64,000 nucleotides of DNA from Parvularculaceae bacterium (GCA_021776475.1 JAJFFV010000005.1:1054001-1118000); one strand, 5' to 3'; shown: positions 47,173 to 57,049, numbered from the stretch's first letter. The notes: generated by a model from the letters alone, not told the origin. A program made the numbers and translations.

Positions 47173-48870
47173 TTGTCTGAAACACTCACCCCTTCTGCGG
47201 AAGATTTCGCGGAAATGTTCGAGGCCTCTGTTGTAGGTCACCAATCCTTCGAAAACACGGTCGTCACGGGCACAATCACCGCCATCGAGAAAGATATGGC
47301 TGTAGTGGATGTAGGCCTCAAAATGGAAGGCCGTGTTCCTTTAAGAGAATTCATAACACCTGGACAAGACATCAACGTTCAAGTTGGTGATGAGGTGGAG
47401 GTCTATGTCGAGCGTATTGAAAACGCGCTTGGTGAAGCTGTCATCAGCCGTGAAAAAGCCCGCCGGGAAGAAGCGTGGGCGACACTTGAGCGCGCTCAAG
47501 AAGCAGAAGAGCGGGTTGAGGGTGTAATTTTCAATCGCGTCAAAGGTGGCTTTACAGTCGATCTCGGCGGCGCCGTTGCTTTCTTGCCTGGCTCACAAGT
47601 TGACATACGTCCCGTACGTGATGCCAGCCCGCTGATGAATATCACCCAGCCATTCAAAATTCTGAAAATGGACAAACGTCGTGGCAACATCGTCGTTTCC
47701 CGCCGGGCCATTCTTGAAGAAGATCGCGCAGAACATCGCGAAGAAGTGGTCAAGGAACTCAACGAGGGTGATGAGCGCGATGGTGTTGTAAAAAATATCA
47801 CGGATTATGGTGCATTCGTCGAGCTTGCGCCGGGCGTTGATGGCCTTTTACACGTCACCGATATGAGCTGGTCTCGGATCAACCATCCGTCCGAAGTGAT
47901 CAACGTAAATGATACTATTCGCATCAAGATCATCAAAATCAATCCTGAAACACACCGAATTTCGCTCGGTATGAAACAATTGAAGCCTGATCCTTGGGAA
48001 GGGGTTGCGGCTAAATATCCACTTGGTGCCAAGTTCAAAGGCAAAGTCTCCAATATTACGGACTATGGTGCTTTTGTTGAACTGGAAGACGGTATTGAAG
48101 GCCTGGTCCATGTTTCAGAAATGTCTTGGGTGAAAAAGAACGTGCATCCAAGCAAGATCATCACGCCGGCACAAGAACTTGAAGTCATGGTTCTTGAAGT
48201 TGATGAAGCAAAACGCCGTGTTTCGCTTGGTCTTAAACAGTGCCTGGATAATCCGTGGGAGAATTTCGCAGAACGTCATCCGATCGGATCTGTCATCGAG
48301 GGCGAGATCAAGAACATCACTGAGTTTGGTCTGTTTGTGGGTCTTGAAGAAGATATGGACGGGATGGTTCACCTTTCTGATCTCGATTGGAACCGAAGCG
48401 GTGAAGATGCGATTAAGGATTTTGAAAAAGGTCAGGTTGTTAAGGCGAAAGTCATTGATGTTGATCCGGATAAAGAACGTATCGCTCTTGGCATGAAACA
48501 ACTTGATTCTGATCCGATGGAAGTGGTTGAAGGGTTGTCACGCGGCAGCAATGTTACTTGTGAAGTCACAGCGATCGAAAATGGTGGCATTGAAGTGCGT
48601 ATCGGTGGTGCCAGCGGGCCAAAATCGTTCATTCGAAAATCCGAACTTAGTCGGGACCGCAACGAACAACGGCCCGAGCGATTTGCTGTGGGCGACAAAG
48701 TTGATGCACGTATTACTGCAATCGACAGCAAGTCACGCCGCATATCGCTTTCGATCAAAGCACGTGAGGTCGCCGAGGAAAACGACGCTGTCAAACAGTA
48801 CGGTTCTGCTGATAGTGGCGCCTCGCTCGGAGATATTCTAGGCGCTGCCTTGAAAGAAGGCGACGAGTAG
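47173..48870 (+). CDS. rpsA: 30S ribosomal protein S1
   Basis: The mRNA-binding ribosomal protein S1 (565 residues from the TTG at 47173). The start is chosen because GGAGAAG lies 7 nt upstream and the product then begins SETLTPSAEDFAEMFE, as in relatives; an upstream TTG at 47155 has no ribosome site. Six S1 domains are visible; the conserved strand reads as KNITDYGAFVELAPGVDGLL, SNITDYGAFVELEDGIEGLV and KNITEFGLFVGLEEDMDGMV in domains 3 to 5. It ends at a strong terminator. Confidence 0.96.
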   Translation: MSETLTPSAEDFAEMFEASVVGHQSFENTVVTGTITAIEKDMAVVDVGLKMEGRVPLREFITPGQDINVQVGDEVEVYVERIENALGEAVISREKARREEAWATLERAQEAEERVEGVIFNRVKGGFTVDLGGAVAFLPGSQVDIRPVRDASPLMNITQPFKILKMDKRRGNIVVSRRAILEEDRAEHREEVVKELNEGDERDGVVKNITDYGAFVELAPGVDGLLHVTDMSWSRINHPSEVINVNDTIRIKIIKINPETHRISLGMKQLKPDPWEGVAAKYPLGAKFKGKVSNITDYGAFVELEDGIEGLVHVSEMSWVKKNVHPSKIITPAQELEVMVLEVDEAKRRVSLGLKQCLDNPWENFAERHPIGSVIEGEIKNITEFGLFVGLEEDMDGMVHLSDLDWNRSGEDAIKDFEKGQVVKAKVIDVDPDKERIALGMKQLDSDPMEVVEGLSRGSNVTCEVTAIENGGIEVRIGGASGPKSFIRKSELSRDRNEQRPERFAVGDKVDARITAIDSKSRRISLSIKAREVAEENDAVKQYGSADSGASLGDILGAALKEGDE

Positions 48871-48952
48871 AACGAAGGTTGAGCGTCCTGCCTTTGTGAT
48901 TGCAGCCGAACCGCATCCATAGGGACGGATGAGCCAGCATCAAGCCTAAATC

Positions 48953-48985
48953 ATCAGCCGGTCAGTGAATGGCCGGCTGATTTTC
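48953..48985 (+). terminator. Rho-independent terminator of rpsA
   Basis: A 9-bp perfect stem pairs ATCAGCCGG (48953-48961) with CCGGCTGAT (48973-48981) around an 11-nt loop. It is followed by TTTC, so the T-run is short. It lies 83 nt after the rpsA stop codon. Confidence 0.85.
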
Positions 48986-49023
48986 TACTGACCACCAATA
49001 CCACCAGCTGCTGCGTTGCAAAA

Positions 49024-49704
49024 ATGCAGAATCTAGTTACGCTAGGTCCAAATGGGATCCTTTTAATGGCCAAACAGGTAATCAACCATATTCATGACTG
49101 GGCCGGACGTATTATCTCGAACAAGGCCGATTTTAACGGAGCCGATTTTCGACAAGAGGTCTATTTCAATGGTACTCAGTTTGATCAGGGTGCCAATTTT
49201 CGCCATGCCCAATTTTTAAAAAATGTCTGGTTTGAGAACTGCAAGTTCAGCCAGTTGTCAGATTTCACAGGGGCGGTGTTCTACGGGCGGGCTGAATTTC
49301 GCAATGTTCGTTTCGATGATGTTGTCTTTGAACAAGCGGTTTTTTATAAAGATGCTTGGTTTGGGGGCAGCGAATTCAGAGCATGTGCCGATTTTCACAA
49401 GGTAACTTTTCACAACGAGGCTGGCTTTGGCCACGTCAGCTACCAGGGAAAAACAGACTACTCGCTCTGCCTGTTCGAAGGAAATGGCGGTTTTGACAGC
49501 GCCCGATTTGTTGATTCCGTTTCATTCGATCAGTCCGTATTCATGAAAAAGGCGTGGTTTGACAACGCTGCGTTTTTTCGATCTCCGTCCTTTGAGCGCG
49601 CGCGCTTTGAGAAGGGTGCAACGTTTGAAAGCGCGTCCTTTCCCGAAGAGACATCCCCTGTTGCAGCGCAACTCACTGAGCTCGCGAAGCGCCTTGCTAG
49701 CTAG
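49024..49704 (+). CDS. Pentapeptide-repeat protein
   Basis: A 226-residue protein made mostly of Phe-centred repeats with alternating 5- and 6-residue spacing (NGADFRQEVYFNGTQF; FYGRAEFRNVRF), the type expected to form a right-handed quadrilateral beta-helix (Pentapeptide_3-like). The repeats run from about residue 35 to 210. The start may be 49024 or the ATG at 49066; neither has a strong ribosome site. There is no signal peptide, so it is likely cytosolic. Function is unknown; some relatives mimic DNA, but this one has no evident gyrase link. Confidence 0.78.
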   Translation: MQNLVTLGPNGILLMAKQVINHIHDWAGRIISNKADFNGADFRQEVYFNGTQFDQGANFRHAQFLKNVWFENCKFSQLSDFTGAVFYGRAEFRNVRFDDVVFEQAVFYKDAWFGGSEFRACADFHKVTFHNEAGFGHVSYQGKTDYSLCLFEGNGGFDSARFVDSVSFDQSVFMKKAWFDNAAFFRSPSFERARFEKGATFESASFPEETSPVAAQLTELAKRLAS

Positions 49705-49781
49705 CGAAGGTCTCGAATGCTTGCCAGTGACACCGAAAAAGCGCTAGTCATGAGAAATAATTACTTATCGGAGTTGACCTC

Positions 49782-50000
49782 ATGGCTAACGATCCTGAAC
49801 GCATCACTATCCTTGCTTATGAATTCACTGCTGCTGCCCTGGAATTCCACCGCGGTAAGATGGCCGAGCGTGGTTACCGAATGGAAGGGACAATAACCCC
49901 GCGCCACTTTCAAATGATCGAAGGGCACGAGTCGCCAAAAGATCTGTTTGAGGGCCAACCGCTATTCGCGGTTACTTTCATAAAAAGAGATGCGAGTTAG
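49782..50000 (+). CDS. Conserved-looking small protein upstream of amn
   Basis: A 72-residue protein starting at an ATG with GGAG about 9 nt upstream. It reads as one compact alpha/beta domain (ITILAYEFTAAALEFHRGKM, then FQMIEGHESPKDLFEGQPLF). I do not recognise the family. It ends 9 nt before the AMP nucleosidase start, so the two are probably in one operon. There is no signal peptide. Confidence 0.65.
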   Translation: MANDPERITILAYEFTAAALEFHRGKMAERGYRMEGTITPRHFQMIEGHESPKDLFEGQPLFAVTFIKRDAS

Positions 50001-50009
50001 GAGCGCCGA

Positions 50010-51539
50010 TTGTCGAATATATCCGGAATACCAGCTAAAAGAGGGGAGTGGAAAAGCGTTTCCACAGTCGATGAATGTCTGGCAACCCTTTGTGAAATTT
50101 ACGAGAAAAGCGGAGATGCACTGCGCGAAGCATTCAAAACCTATATCTCAGACGCAACGCCGCCGGATTTACAAAGCCGGGCAAACGGCATTTTTGCTTA
50201 TCCAAAAATTAGGATCACGTATCGACCTGATACTGCGACCCCTGCATTTTCACGATCTTTTGGTAAGTTTGACACTGCCGGCATTTTCGAGACAGACATC
50301 GCGTGCCCTAATCTCTATAAAGACTATTTGCACGAGCAGCTCACACTTTTGATGAGTACATATGACTTTGATATGGAAGTCGGCCTGTCCGACGCAGATA
50401 TTCCTTATCCGTACGCTTTGACGTCAGGTAGTGGCGTCGATGTTGATCTCGTACCACCATCTGAGTTGGCGCGTGTTTTCCCGGTTCCTGATTTGGCAGC
50501 GATCGATGACAGAGTGCCAAACGGTGATTGGCAGCCGGTGTTTTCTTTGGCAAGCGAGCCCGCCAACTCAACATTCGTTGACAGGACAAAACCTCTGTCT
50601 CTGTTTTCGGCGCTACGGACAGATTATTCCCTGCAGCGCCTGAAACACTATACGGGAACTGAACCGGCAGATTTTCAACAGTTCATTCTCTTCACGAATT
50701 ATCAACGCTATATCGATGAATTCGTTGAACTAGGTATAGGCAAACTTTCATCAGGCGATCGATACAATGAACTTGTTGCGCCGGGGAATGTGCGGGTTTC
50801 TGCGGACACAAAAAACGGACGTGAGGTAGTCGCCGATGCACCGTGGCGCAATCGCCAGATGCCCTCCTATCATTTGACGGCCGAGCGTGGACAGGGAATT
50901 ACATTGGTCAATATCGGTGTTGGTCCCTCCAACGCGAAAACGATCACCGATCACCTTGCTGTGTTGCGCCCGCAATGCTGGATTATGATTGGCCACTGCG
51001 GTGGTCTGCGCCACTCACAACGGTTGGGAGACTATGTGCTGGCGCATGCGTATCTGCGCCATGATAACGTCCTGGACAATGACTTGCCGCCTGAAATCCC
51101 AATCCCGCCGATTGCGGAAATTCAGATGGCGCTGACAGCGGCAGCTTCGAAAGTCACGGGAGACACAGGAGCGGAATTGAAAGCAAGATTACGGACCGGC
51201 ACTGTTGTCACGAATGACGATAGAAACTGGGAACTCAGATTCTCGGAAGAAGCACACCGTTTTAATCAGTCGCGCGCGATTGCGGTCGATATGGAAAGCG
51301 CAACACTTGCCGCAAATGGATACCGCTTCCGGGTTCCCTATGGAACATTGTTATGCGTTTCTGACAAACCGTTGCATGGCGAAATTAAATTGCCGGGCGC
51401 TGCCAACCGGTTTTATGAAAAGTCGATTTCAGAACATATGAAGATCGGCATCGAGACGATGGAAAGCTTGTGGCGAGACGGCGCCGACGCTCTACATTCT
51501 CGCAAACTTAGAAGCTTTAATGAGCCACCCTTCAGATAA
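50010..51539 (+). CDS. amn: AMP nucleosidase
   Basis: Hydrolyses AMP to adenine and ribose 5-phosphate in purine salvage. The 509-residue protein has the N-terminal AMP_N domain (about 10-180, including RPDTATPAFSRSFG) and a C-terminal nucleoside-phosphorylase-like domain (about 270-490). The latter shows VNIGVGPSNAKTITDHLAVL, IGHCGGLRHSQRLGDYVL and the ribose-binding Glu in AVDMESATLAANGYRF. It starts at a TTG (50010) with AGGAG 7 nt upstream. A 72-residue protein precedes it closely. Confidence 0.93.
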   Translation: MSNISGIPAKRGEWKSVSTVDECLATLCEIYEKSGDALREAFKTYISDATPPDLQSRANGIFAYPKIRITYRPDTATPAFSRSFGKFDTAGIFETDIACPNLYKDYLHEQLTLLMSTYDFDMEVGLSDADIPYPYALTSGSGVDVDLVPPSELARVFPVPDLAAIDDRVPNGDWQPVFSLASEPANSTFVDRTKPLSLFSALRTDYSLQRLKHYTGTEPADFQQFILFTNYQRYIDEFVELGIGKLSSGDRYNELVAPGNVRVSADTKNGREVVADAPWRNRQMPSYHLTAERGQGITLVNIGVGPSNAKTITDHLAVLRPQCWIMIGHCGGLRHSQRLGDYVLAHAYLRHDNVLDNDLPPEIPIPPIAEIQMALTAAASKVTGDTGAELKARLRTGTVVTNDDRNWELRFSEEAHRFNQSRAIAVDMESATLAANGYRFRVPYGTLLCVSDKPLHGEIKLPGAANRFYEKSISEHMKIGIETMESLWRDGADALHSRKLRSFNEPPFR

Positions 51540-51564
51540 TAAATAGCGTGTGCGGAGTAAACTA

Positions 51565-52209
51565 GTGTCAGTTTCAATTGATGTCTTCTGGTCGTTCCGC
51601 AGCCCATACTCCTATCTGGTGATCTCTCAACTCAAACAGTTGCAGGAAGATTTTGGTGTGGCGATTAATATTCGCCCGGTTTATCCGCTGGCGGTGCGTG
51701 AAGTGAGTTTTTTTGAGAACCGGCGACCGCAACAAATCGCCTACATGGCCCTTGATATGGTTCGTGAGGCCAACAAATTGGGGTTGCCTTTCCGGTGGCC
51801 GCAGCCTGATCCAATTGTGCAGAATATGGCCACAATGACTGTGGCGAAAGATCAACCGCTAATTGATCGACTGATGTTACTGGGAGTACTCGCACAACGC
51901 GATAAAGGGCCAGCGGCGTTTCCGTTCTTTGAAGTCGTGTCAGGTATTATTTTTGATGGCAATACGGACAATTGGCATGAAGGAGATCATTTAGCAAAAG
52001 CTGCTATCACGGCTGGATTGGACCTCGGGGAGATGGAAAGAACAGTGGAAACTGAGAAAGCGTCATTATTGTTACTGATAGAAAAAAACGAGGCAGAGCA
52101 GCAAAAATATCATTGGGGGGTCCCGCTTATGCTATTCAACGGGGAGCCGTTTTTCGGTCAGGATCGCGTCGAAACGCTGCGCTGGCGTCTGGAGGAAAGA
52201 AATGTTTAG
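51565..52209 (+). CDS. 2-hydroxychromene-2-carboxylate isomerase / DsbA-like protein
   Basis: A thioredoxin-fold protein of the kappa-GST/HCCA isomerase family (214 residues from the GTG at 51565). That start has GGAG about 7 nt upstream and gives SVSIDVFWSFRSPYSYL at the N-terminus, with the family's Ser in SFRSPYSY replacing the CxxC of DsbA. The C-terminal GVPLMLFNGEPFFGQDRVE is characteristic. It is a glutathione-dependent isomerase by family; the substrate is unknown, since no naphthalene pathway genes are nearby. Confidence 0.85.
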   Translation: MSVSIDVFWSFRSPYSYLVISQLKQLQEDFGVAINIRPVYPLAVREVSFFENRRPQQIAYMALDMVREANKLGLPFRWPQPDPIVQNMATMTVAKDQPLIDRLMLLGVLAQRDKGPAAFPFFEVVSGIIFDGNTDNWHEGDHLAKAAITAGLDLGEMERTVETEKASLLLLIEKNEAEQQKYHWGVPLMLFNGEPFFGQDRVETLRWRLEERNV

Positions 52210-52244
52210 CCACACTGTCAGAGAAACCATGAGGAGATAGGCTC

Positions 52245-52559
52245 ATGCGCATTACGTTGATATTCGCTGCTATTTTAGTTGCCGTTGCCGGTTGTGCCAG
52301 CGTTTCACAATACAGGATCGAAGATAGTCTGGAAGATTTAGGCTTGCCGGTTAATAAAGCGTCCTGCATTGGTGGTCAATTGCGCGACCGGCTGGACAAC
52401 AAAGACTTGCAAGAACTGGCTGATTTTCTGACCGAACTCGCTCGGGCAGACAGTGCGGGAGAAGGGCTGGACGTGGTTCTTGAGATTGAAAACCCCGCGG
52501 TTGTCGGCGCGGTTACAGCGTCTGCCATTTCCTGTGCTTTTGCACCGTCTGCGAACTGA
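52245..52559 (+). CDS. Small lipoprotein (104 aa)
   Basis: A 104-residue exported protein with lipobox VAGC (Cys17). The rest is predicted helical (YRIEDSLEDLGLPVNKASC, then DLQELADFLTELARADS) and ends in a hydrophobic segment. Two further Cys may form a disulfide. It is unrecognised. AGGAGATAG precedes the ATG, and its stop overlaps the start of the next gene by 1 nt (TGATG). Confidence 0.72.
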   Translation: MRITLIFAAILVAVAGCASVSQYRIEDSLEDLGLPVNKASCIGGQLRDRLDNKDLQELADFLTELARADSAGEGLDVVLEIENPAVVGAVTASAISCAFAPSAN

Positions 52560-53677
52560 TGACTGTTACCGGCCAATCAGCATCCCGTTTTGACAATGTT
52601 CGAGCTGTTTTTGCCGAAAACCTGGAAAACGGAGACGATCTGGGTGCCGCGTGTGCTGTTAGTGTTGATGGAGAGTTAGTCGTCGATTTGATCGGTGGCT
52701 ATCAGGACCGGAAGAAAGAACGCCGCTGGCAGACTGACACCATTGCCAGTATCTTCTCCTCCGGCAAGGCGGTGGTCGCGCTTCTTGTTGCGCAAGCAGT
52801 CGAGGCCGGCTTGCTCGATTACAATCAACAGGTCGCGCATTACTGGCCGGAATTTGCCGCCGCAGGCAAAGATACGATCACCCTGGCGCAAGTAATGTCT
52901 CATCAAGCGGGCCTTTGCGGGCTGCCTGAAGAAATGGACCCGGCTATGTGGCTCGACTGGGACGCTATCTGTGCAAAGCTGGCGGCAATGACACCTATGT
53001 GGTCTGTGGGTTCAGCGAACGGATATCATCCGCAAACGTATGGTTTTCTTGCTGGCGAAATTTTGCGGCGTGTGACCGGCCAAACAGTTGGCGGCCTGAT
53101 ACGGGATAATTTTGTCGACCCGCATGGCATTCAGATCTTCTGCGGTTTGAAGGAAGACGAACCGGCCCGCACTGTCATTATGGTGAAACCAACGCAGCTG
53201 CCGGACTTTGGTGAATTAAACGATTATAGGCGCGCCGCTTTCCTGACCCGTTGGGCCGCACCCGCAGGCGTCAGCCGTGAAGACTGGGCGGCAGCTGAAA
53301 TTCCTGCCTCAAACATGCATGCCGACGCAAGGTCCCTTGCCCGGTTAATGTCGATTATTGCCTGTGCCGGTGAGTTTGAAGGGAAGAAGCTGCTTTCTGA
53401 GCAAACATTGTCTGCGATGAGCGCTGAGCAGTGCCGTGGTGATGATCTCGTATTACCGTTTAATCTCTCCTGGGCCTGCGGTTTCATGCGCAATAACAAT
53501 CATCTCTACGGGCCATTGGAGACTACGCTGGGTCACTCAGGTTCTGGCGGCTCGTGTGTTTATGCCGATCCCGTCAATCGGCTGAGTTTTGCTTTTGTCT
53601 TGAACAAAATGTCACACCATCTGGTTGGTGATCCACGGACCCTAAGGCTGATTGATGCGGTATATAAGTCTCTATAG
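52559..53677 (+). CDS. Serine hydrolase (class C beta-lactamase/EstB fold)
   Basis: A penicillin-recognising-fold esterase or peptidase (372 residues). The nucleophile motif S67-x-x-K70 lies in SIFSSGKAVVALL, the Tyr motif in GYHPQTYGFLAGEILRR, and the third box in GHSGSGGS. No signal peptide is present, so it is a cytosolic esterase-type member rather than a periplasmic beta-lactamase. The natural substrate is unknown. It converges with the epoxide hydrolase-like gene, 29 bp away. Confidence 0.88.
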   Translation: MTVTGQSASRFDNVRAVFAENLENGDDLGAACAVSVDGELVVDLIGGYQDRKKERRWQTDTIASIFSSGKAVVALLVAQAVEAGLLDYNQQVAHYWPEFAAAGKDTITLAQVMSHQAGLCGLPEEMDPAMWLDWDAICAKLAAMTPMWSVGSANGYHPQTYGFLAGEILRRVTGQTVGGLIRDNFVDPHGIQIFCGLKEDEPARTVIMVKPTQLPDFGELNDYRRAAFLTRWAAPAGVSREDWAAAEIPASNMHADARSLARLMSIIACAGEFEGKKLLSEQTLSAMSAEQCRGDDLVLPFNLSWACGFMRNNNHLYGPLETTLGHSGSGGSCVYADPVNRLSFAFVLNKMSHHLVGDPRTLRLIDAVYKSL

Positions 53678-53706
53678 AGACCGCTAGTCGCCGCGGAATA
53701 TAAGGC

Positions 53707-54666
53707 CTAGGCTGGAAAACGCTGCTCTAACCATTGGATCAGAACCTGATTAATTTCGTCTGGTTTCTCCCACATGGCCCAGTGACCACAATCCTGCAAC
53801 AGGTGCATGTCAAGGTCAGGACACAGATCTTCCATCTGTTCGGCTGTCTCTGGTGGCAGCATAATATCTCGCTCCGCCGGGAACATCAGGACTGGTTGGT
53901 GCACGGTCAGATCTGTGTTTGCGGTCAGTCGCCAATTGTGATCTACATTTCGGTAGACATGTGTTGGTGTACGGTGACCTGAATTTTTGTAGGCGTCGAT
54001 GAAGACCTGCAGATCCGCCGGCGAGATGACCAGCTGATCATCCCTGCATCCCTTAAACTCCTTAAACCTGTCAGTTTGATCGTAGATCGCCGGAATTAAC
54101 TTGGGCCATATTTTCGGTGGTGGTGCGAAGCGAAACATGAACCGAAAAAGTTCTTCTTCCTGGCCGCCGAAAATCTGATCAGGCAGACCAGCATCCTGAA
54201 ACATCACAACGTAATGTCGGGCGCTGAATTTTGTTCTGAATATTTCGATTGGCGCGGCAGGCGGGCGTTTTCTGTGTGGGGTGCAGATGCCAATAACGCC
54301 CTCTACAAGATCGGCATATCTGTAGGCCATCGGCCAGATCATCGCACCGCCCCAATCGTGGCCGCAAATCAGGATCTTGTGGTATCCGAGCGCCCTTGCC
54401 AACAAGGCAAAGTCCGACGTCAGCACATCCATCCCATACTGGCTTGGATCATCTGGTCGGGAAGATTGGCCGAATCCCTTTTGGTCAATCGCGATCGCGC
54501 GATATCCGGCGTTCGCCAGCGCGGGCATGATTTTCTTCCACGAATAGGCGAGTTCTGGCCAGCCGTGAAGCAGCAGGACAGGGCGGCCTTCTTCTGGCCC
54601 GGCTTCATAAACGGCAAATGCCACGTCGCCTGCCTGGACCATTCTCGGATTTGAAAAATCTGTCAT
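53707..54666 (-). CDS. Alpha/beta hydrolase, epoxide hydrolase-like
   Basis: A 319-residue hydrolase with HGWP at 34-37 (oxyanion hole), nucleophile Asp104 in GHDWGGA, and the catalytic His in DCGHWAMWEKPDE near the C-terminus. Lid tyrosines that activate epoxides are plausible in the cap (about 150-230). The Asp nucleophile makes an epoxide hydrolase or haloalkane dehalogenase; HGWP and the spacing favour the former. It diverges from recQ with a 109-bp gap. Confidence 0.87.
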   Translation of the reverse strand: MTDFSNPRMVQAGDVAFAVYEAGPEEGRPVLLLHGWPELAYSWKKIMPALANAGYRAIAIDQKGFGQSSRPDDPSQYGMDVLTSDFALLARALGYHKILICGHDWGGAMIWPMAYRYADLVEGVIGICTPHRKRPPAAPIEIFRTKFSARHYVVMFQDAGLPDQIFGGQEEELFRFMFRFAPPPKIWPKLIPAIYDQTDRFKEFKGCRDDQLVISPADLQVFIDAYKNSGHRTPTHVYRNVDHNWRLTANTDLTVHQPVLMFPAERDIMLPPETAEQMEDLCPDLDMHLLQDCGHWAMWEKPDEINQVLIQWLEQRFPA

Positions 54667-54775
54667 CTCCCAGAGATGCCCGCGATTGTGGAAAACGTAA
54701 AGCTGCGAGCGCAGCTACCAGCATTGGCGATGTTAACGACACAGCCCATATTTTCTTGTTTATTCAGGTGGTTAA

Positions 54776-56605
54776 ATGCAGGCGGGAAAAACCAGTCCGG
54801 TTGAACTGGAAGACAAGGTAGGCATGCTCTCGCATGTCTTCGGATTCGCCGAGTTCCGGCCTGGCCAGGAGCCGGTTGTGGATTCCTTGCTGAACGGCGA
54901 GGACGTTCTCGCGGTGATGCCAACCGGTGCTGGTAAATCCCTGTGCTTTCAGTTGCCGGCGATCATGCGGCCGGGGTTGACGGTGGTCGTCTCGCCGCTG
55001 ATCGCCCTCATGGAAAACCAGGTCGCGCTTTTAGAATCGTTTGGTGTGCGGGCTGGGATGCTTCATTCCGGGCGGCCTCGAGAGGCAAATGTTGCTGATT
55101 GGCGGGGCGCTGCTGCGGGCAACATTCAGCTTCTCTATATGTCGCCTGAGCGACTGGCAACACCGCGCATGATTGAGGCGCTGAAAGCGTTGCCACTTTC
55201 TCTCATTGTGATTGATGAGGCGCATTGTATCAGCCAGTGGGGGCATGATTTCCGTAAGGAGTATATGGAGCTGGCGCGCTTGAAAACGCTTTTCCCTGAG
55301 GCACAACTTGCGGCTTTTACAGCCACGGCCGATGAAACCACAAGAGGCGACATTGTTGAGCGCATCTTTCACGGTACCGCCAGGACGTATGTGCGAGAGT
55401 TTGATCGACCCAATATTTCGATCCATGTGGAAGAAAAACGGCAGGCGGACAAACGGCTCGCTGCCTTGGTCAAGGAGCGTACAGGCCGACAGGGCATTGT
55501 CTACTGTCTGTCTCGGAAAGGGGCTGAAAGCGCGGCGGAACTTCTGTTGAACGACGGGCACAATGCGGTCGCCTACCATGCGGGGCTGCCGGATGAAGAG
55601 CGCACCATTCGGCTAAACCGGTTCCTGACAGAGCCGGACCTTATCGTCTGTGCTACCATCGCGTTCGGGATGGGGATCGATAAACCGGATATTCGGTATG
55701 TGATCCATATGAACCTACCGGCCTCTCTGGAGACCTACTATCAGGAAATCGGTCGTGCGGGCCGTGATGGGGCGCCAGCCGAAGCTATTCTCCTGTACGG
55801 GTATAATGATTTGCGCCTGCGCCGGACGATGATTGATGACAGCGGCGCGCCGGAAGAGGTAAAGCGTGTTGAGCGAAGACGACTTGATACGCTTGCAGCT
55901 TATTGTGAATCGACGACCTGTCGGCGAAATGTGCTGATCGCTTACTTCGGGGAGGAACGAGAAGAACCATGCGGCAATTGTGATATTTGCCAGGTGCCGC
56001 CGTTGATGGCGGATGGTACCGGTGAGGCAAAACTCGCCCTCGAAGCGATTATCGCGACCGGAGAGATTTACGGTCAAAGCCATATCATTGGTATTCTTCG
56101 CGGTGCCAATACCGAGAAAATCAGAACCACCGGTCATAGCACTCTTGCTCCCTACGGCACTGGGCAGAAGTTTTCTGACAAGCAATGGCGCCGAATGTTC
56201 CGGCAGATGCTGGCGCAAGGGATTATCGCGCCGGCGGGTGAGTTCGGCTCCCTTACCCTGACAGCGTGCGGGCAACAGGTGTTGGCCGGGGCGGCTGAAG
56301 TTTCGTTCCGCCAGGATGCCCTTGGGCAGGAGACACGCCGCAAGTCAGCCAAAACCAGACTTGCCGAAGGTCAGGTTGATGCGAAACTGCTCACCCTCTT
56401 GAAGCAAAAGCGGCTTGATCTTGCGCGCGATAAACAATCGCCAGCCTATGTTATTTTTTCCGACCGTACCCTGATAGATATGGCTGAAAAGCAACCGACA
56501 GATAGAACAGAGTTCAGCCTGTTATTTGGCGTTGGCGACAAGAAAGTGCAAGCCTATGCGGACACGTTTCTGGCTGTTATTGCCGACTATGCAAATCCGT
56601 CATAA
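54776..56605 (+). CDS. recQ: ATP-dependent DNA helicase RecQ
   Basis: A 3'-5' superfamily 2 helicase for recombination and repair (609 residues). Motifs are motif 0 FGFAEFRPGQE, Walker A PTGAGKSLCFQLPA, DEAH in IDEAHCISQWGHDFR and motif VI QEIGRAGRDG. The RecQ-C zinc site is C-x(4)-C ... CGNCDIC, and a C-terminal HRDC domain (about 520-605) follows. Length and order are standard for RecQ. It starts at an ATG behind AGGTGG. Confidence 0.95.
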   Translation: MQAGKTSPVELEDKVGMLSHVFGFAEFRPGQEPVVDSLLNGEDVLAVMPTGAGKSLCFQLPAIMRPGLTVVVSPLIALMENQVALLESFGVRAGMLHSGRPREANVADWRGAAAGNIQLLYMSPERLATPRMIEALKALPLSLIVIDEAHCISQWGHDFRKEYMELARLKTLFPEAQLAAFTATADETTRGDIVERIFHGTARTYVREFDRPNISIHVEEKRQADKRLAALVKERTGRQGIVYCLSRKGAESAAELLLNDGHNAVAYHAGLPDEERTIRLNRFLTEPDLIVCATIAFGMGIDKPDIRYVIHMNLPASLETYYQEIGRAGRDGAPAEAILLYGYNDLRLRRTMIDDSGAPEEVKRVERRRLDTLAAYCESTTCRRNVLIAYFGEEREEPCGNCDICQVPPLMADGTGEAKLALEAIIATGEIYGQSHIIGILRGANTEKIRTTGHSTLAPYGTGQKFSDKQWRRMFRQMLAQGIIAPAGEFGSLTLTACGQQVLAGAAEVSFRQDALGQETRRKSAKTRLAEGQVDAKLLTLLKQKRLDLARDKQSPAYVIFSDRTLIDMAEKQPTDRTEFSLLFGVGDKKVQAYADTFLAVIADYANPS

Positions 56606-56623
56606 CGGGTTAAGCCGCCCCTC

Positions 56624-57049
56624 ATGAACGGCAACGACTCATCCACACTTGTGCCCGAAGGCTGGGCGGCGCTCGATATCAAGTCGCATTATTCCCGAGG
56701 TATTGCGCCGATGTTTATGCGCAAAGATCCCGTCGGGCTCGGCTTCTTGACCAACGAGACGCACAGCAATATCAACGGCGTCGTTCATGGCGGTGCGCTG
56801 GCAACGCTTGCGGATATAGGTCTGTTCCTGATTGCCAGCGACGGCAAAGACAAGATGAACGGTGCGACCTTATCGCTTAGTCTCAATTATCTGAGACCCG
56901 GAAAGATGGGCCGGTTTATTCATTGTCAAGGGCGTGTCGTCCGCGCTGGTTCGAGCATTATTTTTGTCGAAGGGTCTATCCTCGACCAGGCTGAGGAACT
57001 TCTCACCTTCAACGGGGTGATCAAGCGGTTCCGCTCGGCCGGGGCGTAA
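56624..57049 (+). CDS. PaaI family hot-dog thioesterase
   Basis: A 141-residue acyl-CoA thioesterase-like protein with the family signature NINGVVHGGALATLADIGLF (HGG and catalytic Asp) and LSLNYLRPGK. It lies 18 nt after recQ on the same strand. Its last 29 nt overlap the 3' end of rarD on the other strand, an unusually tight convergent pair. The substrate is unknown. Confidence 0.88.
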   Translation: MNGNDSSTLVPEGWAALDIKSHYSRGIAPMFMRKDPVGLGFLTNETHSNINGVVHGGALATLADIGLFLIASDGKDKMNGATLSLSLNYLRPGKMGRFIHCQGRVVRAGSSIIFVEGSILDQAEELLTFNGVIKRFRSAGA

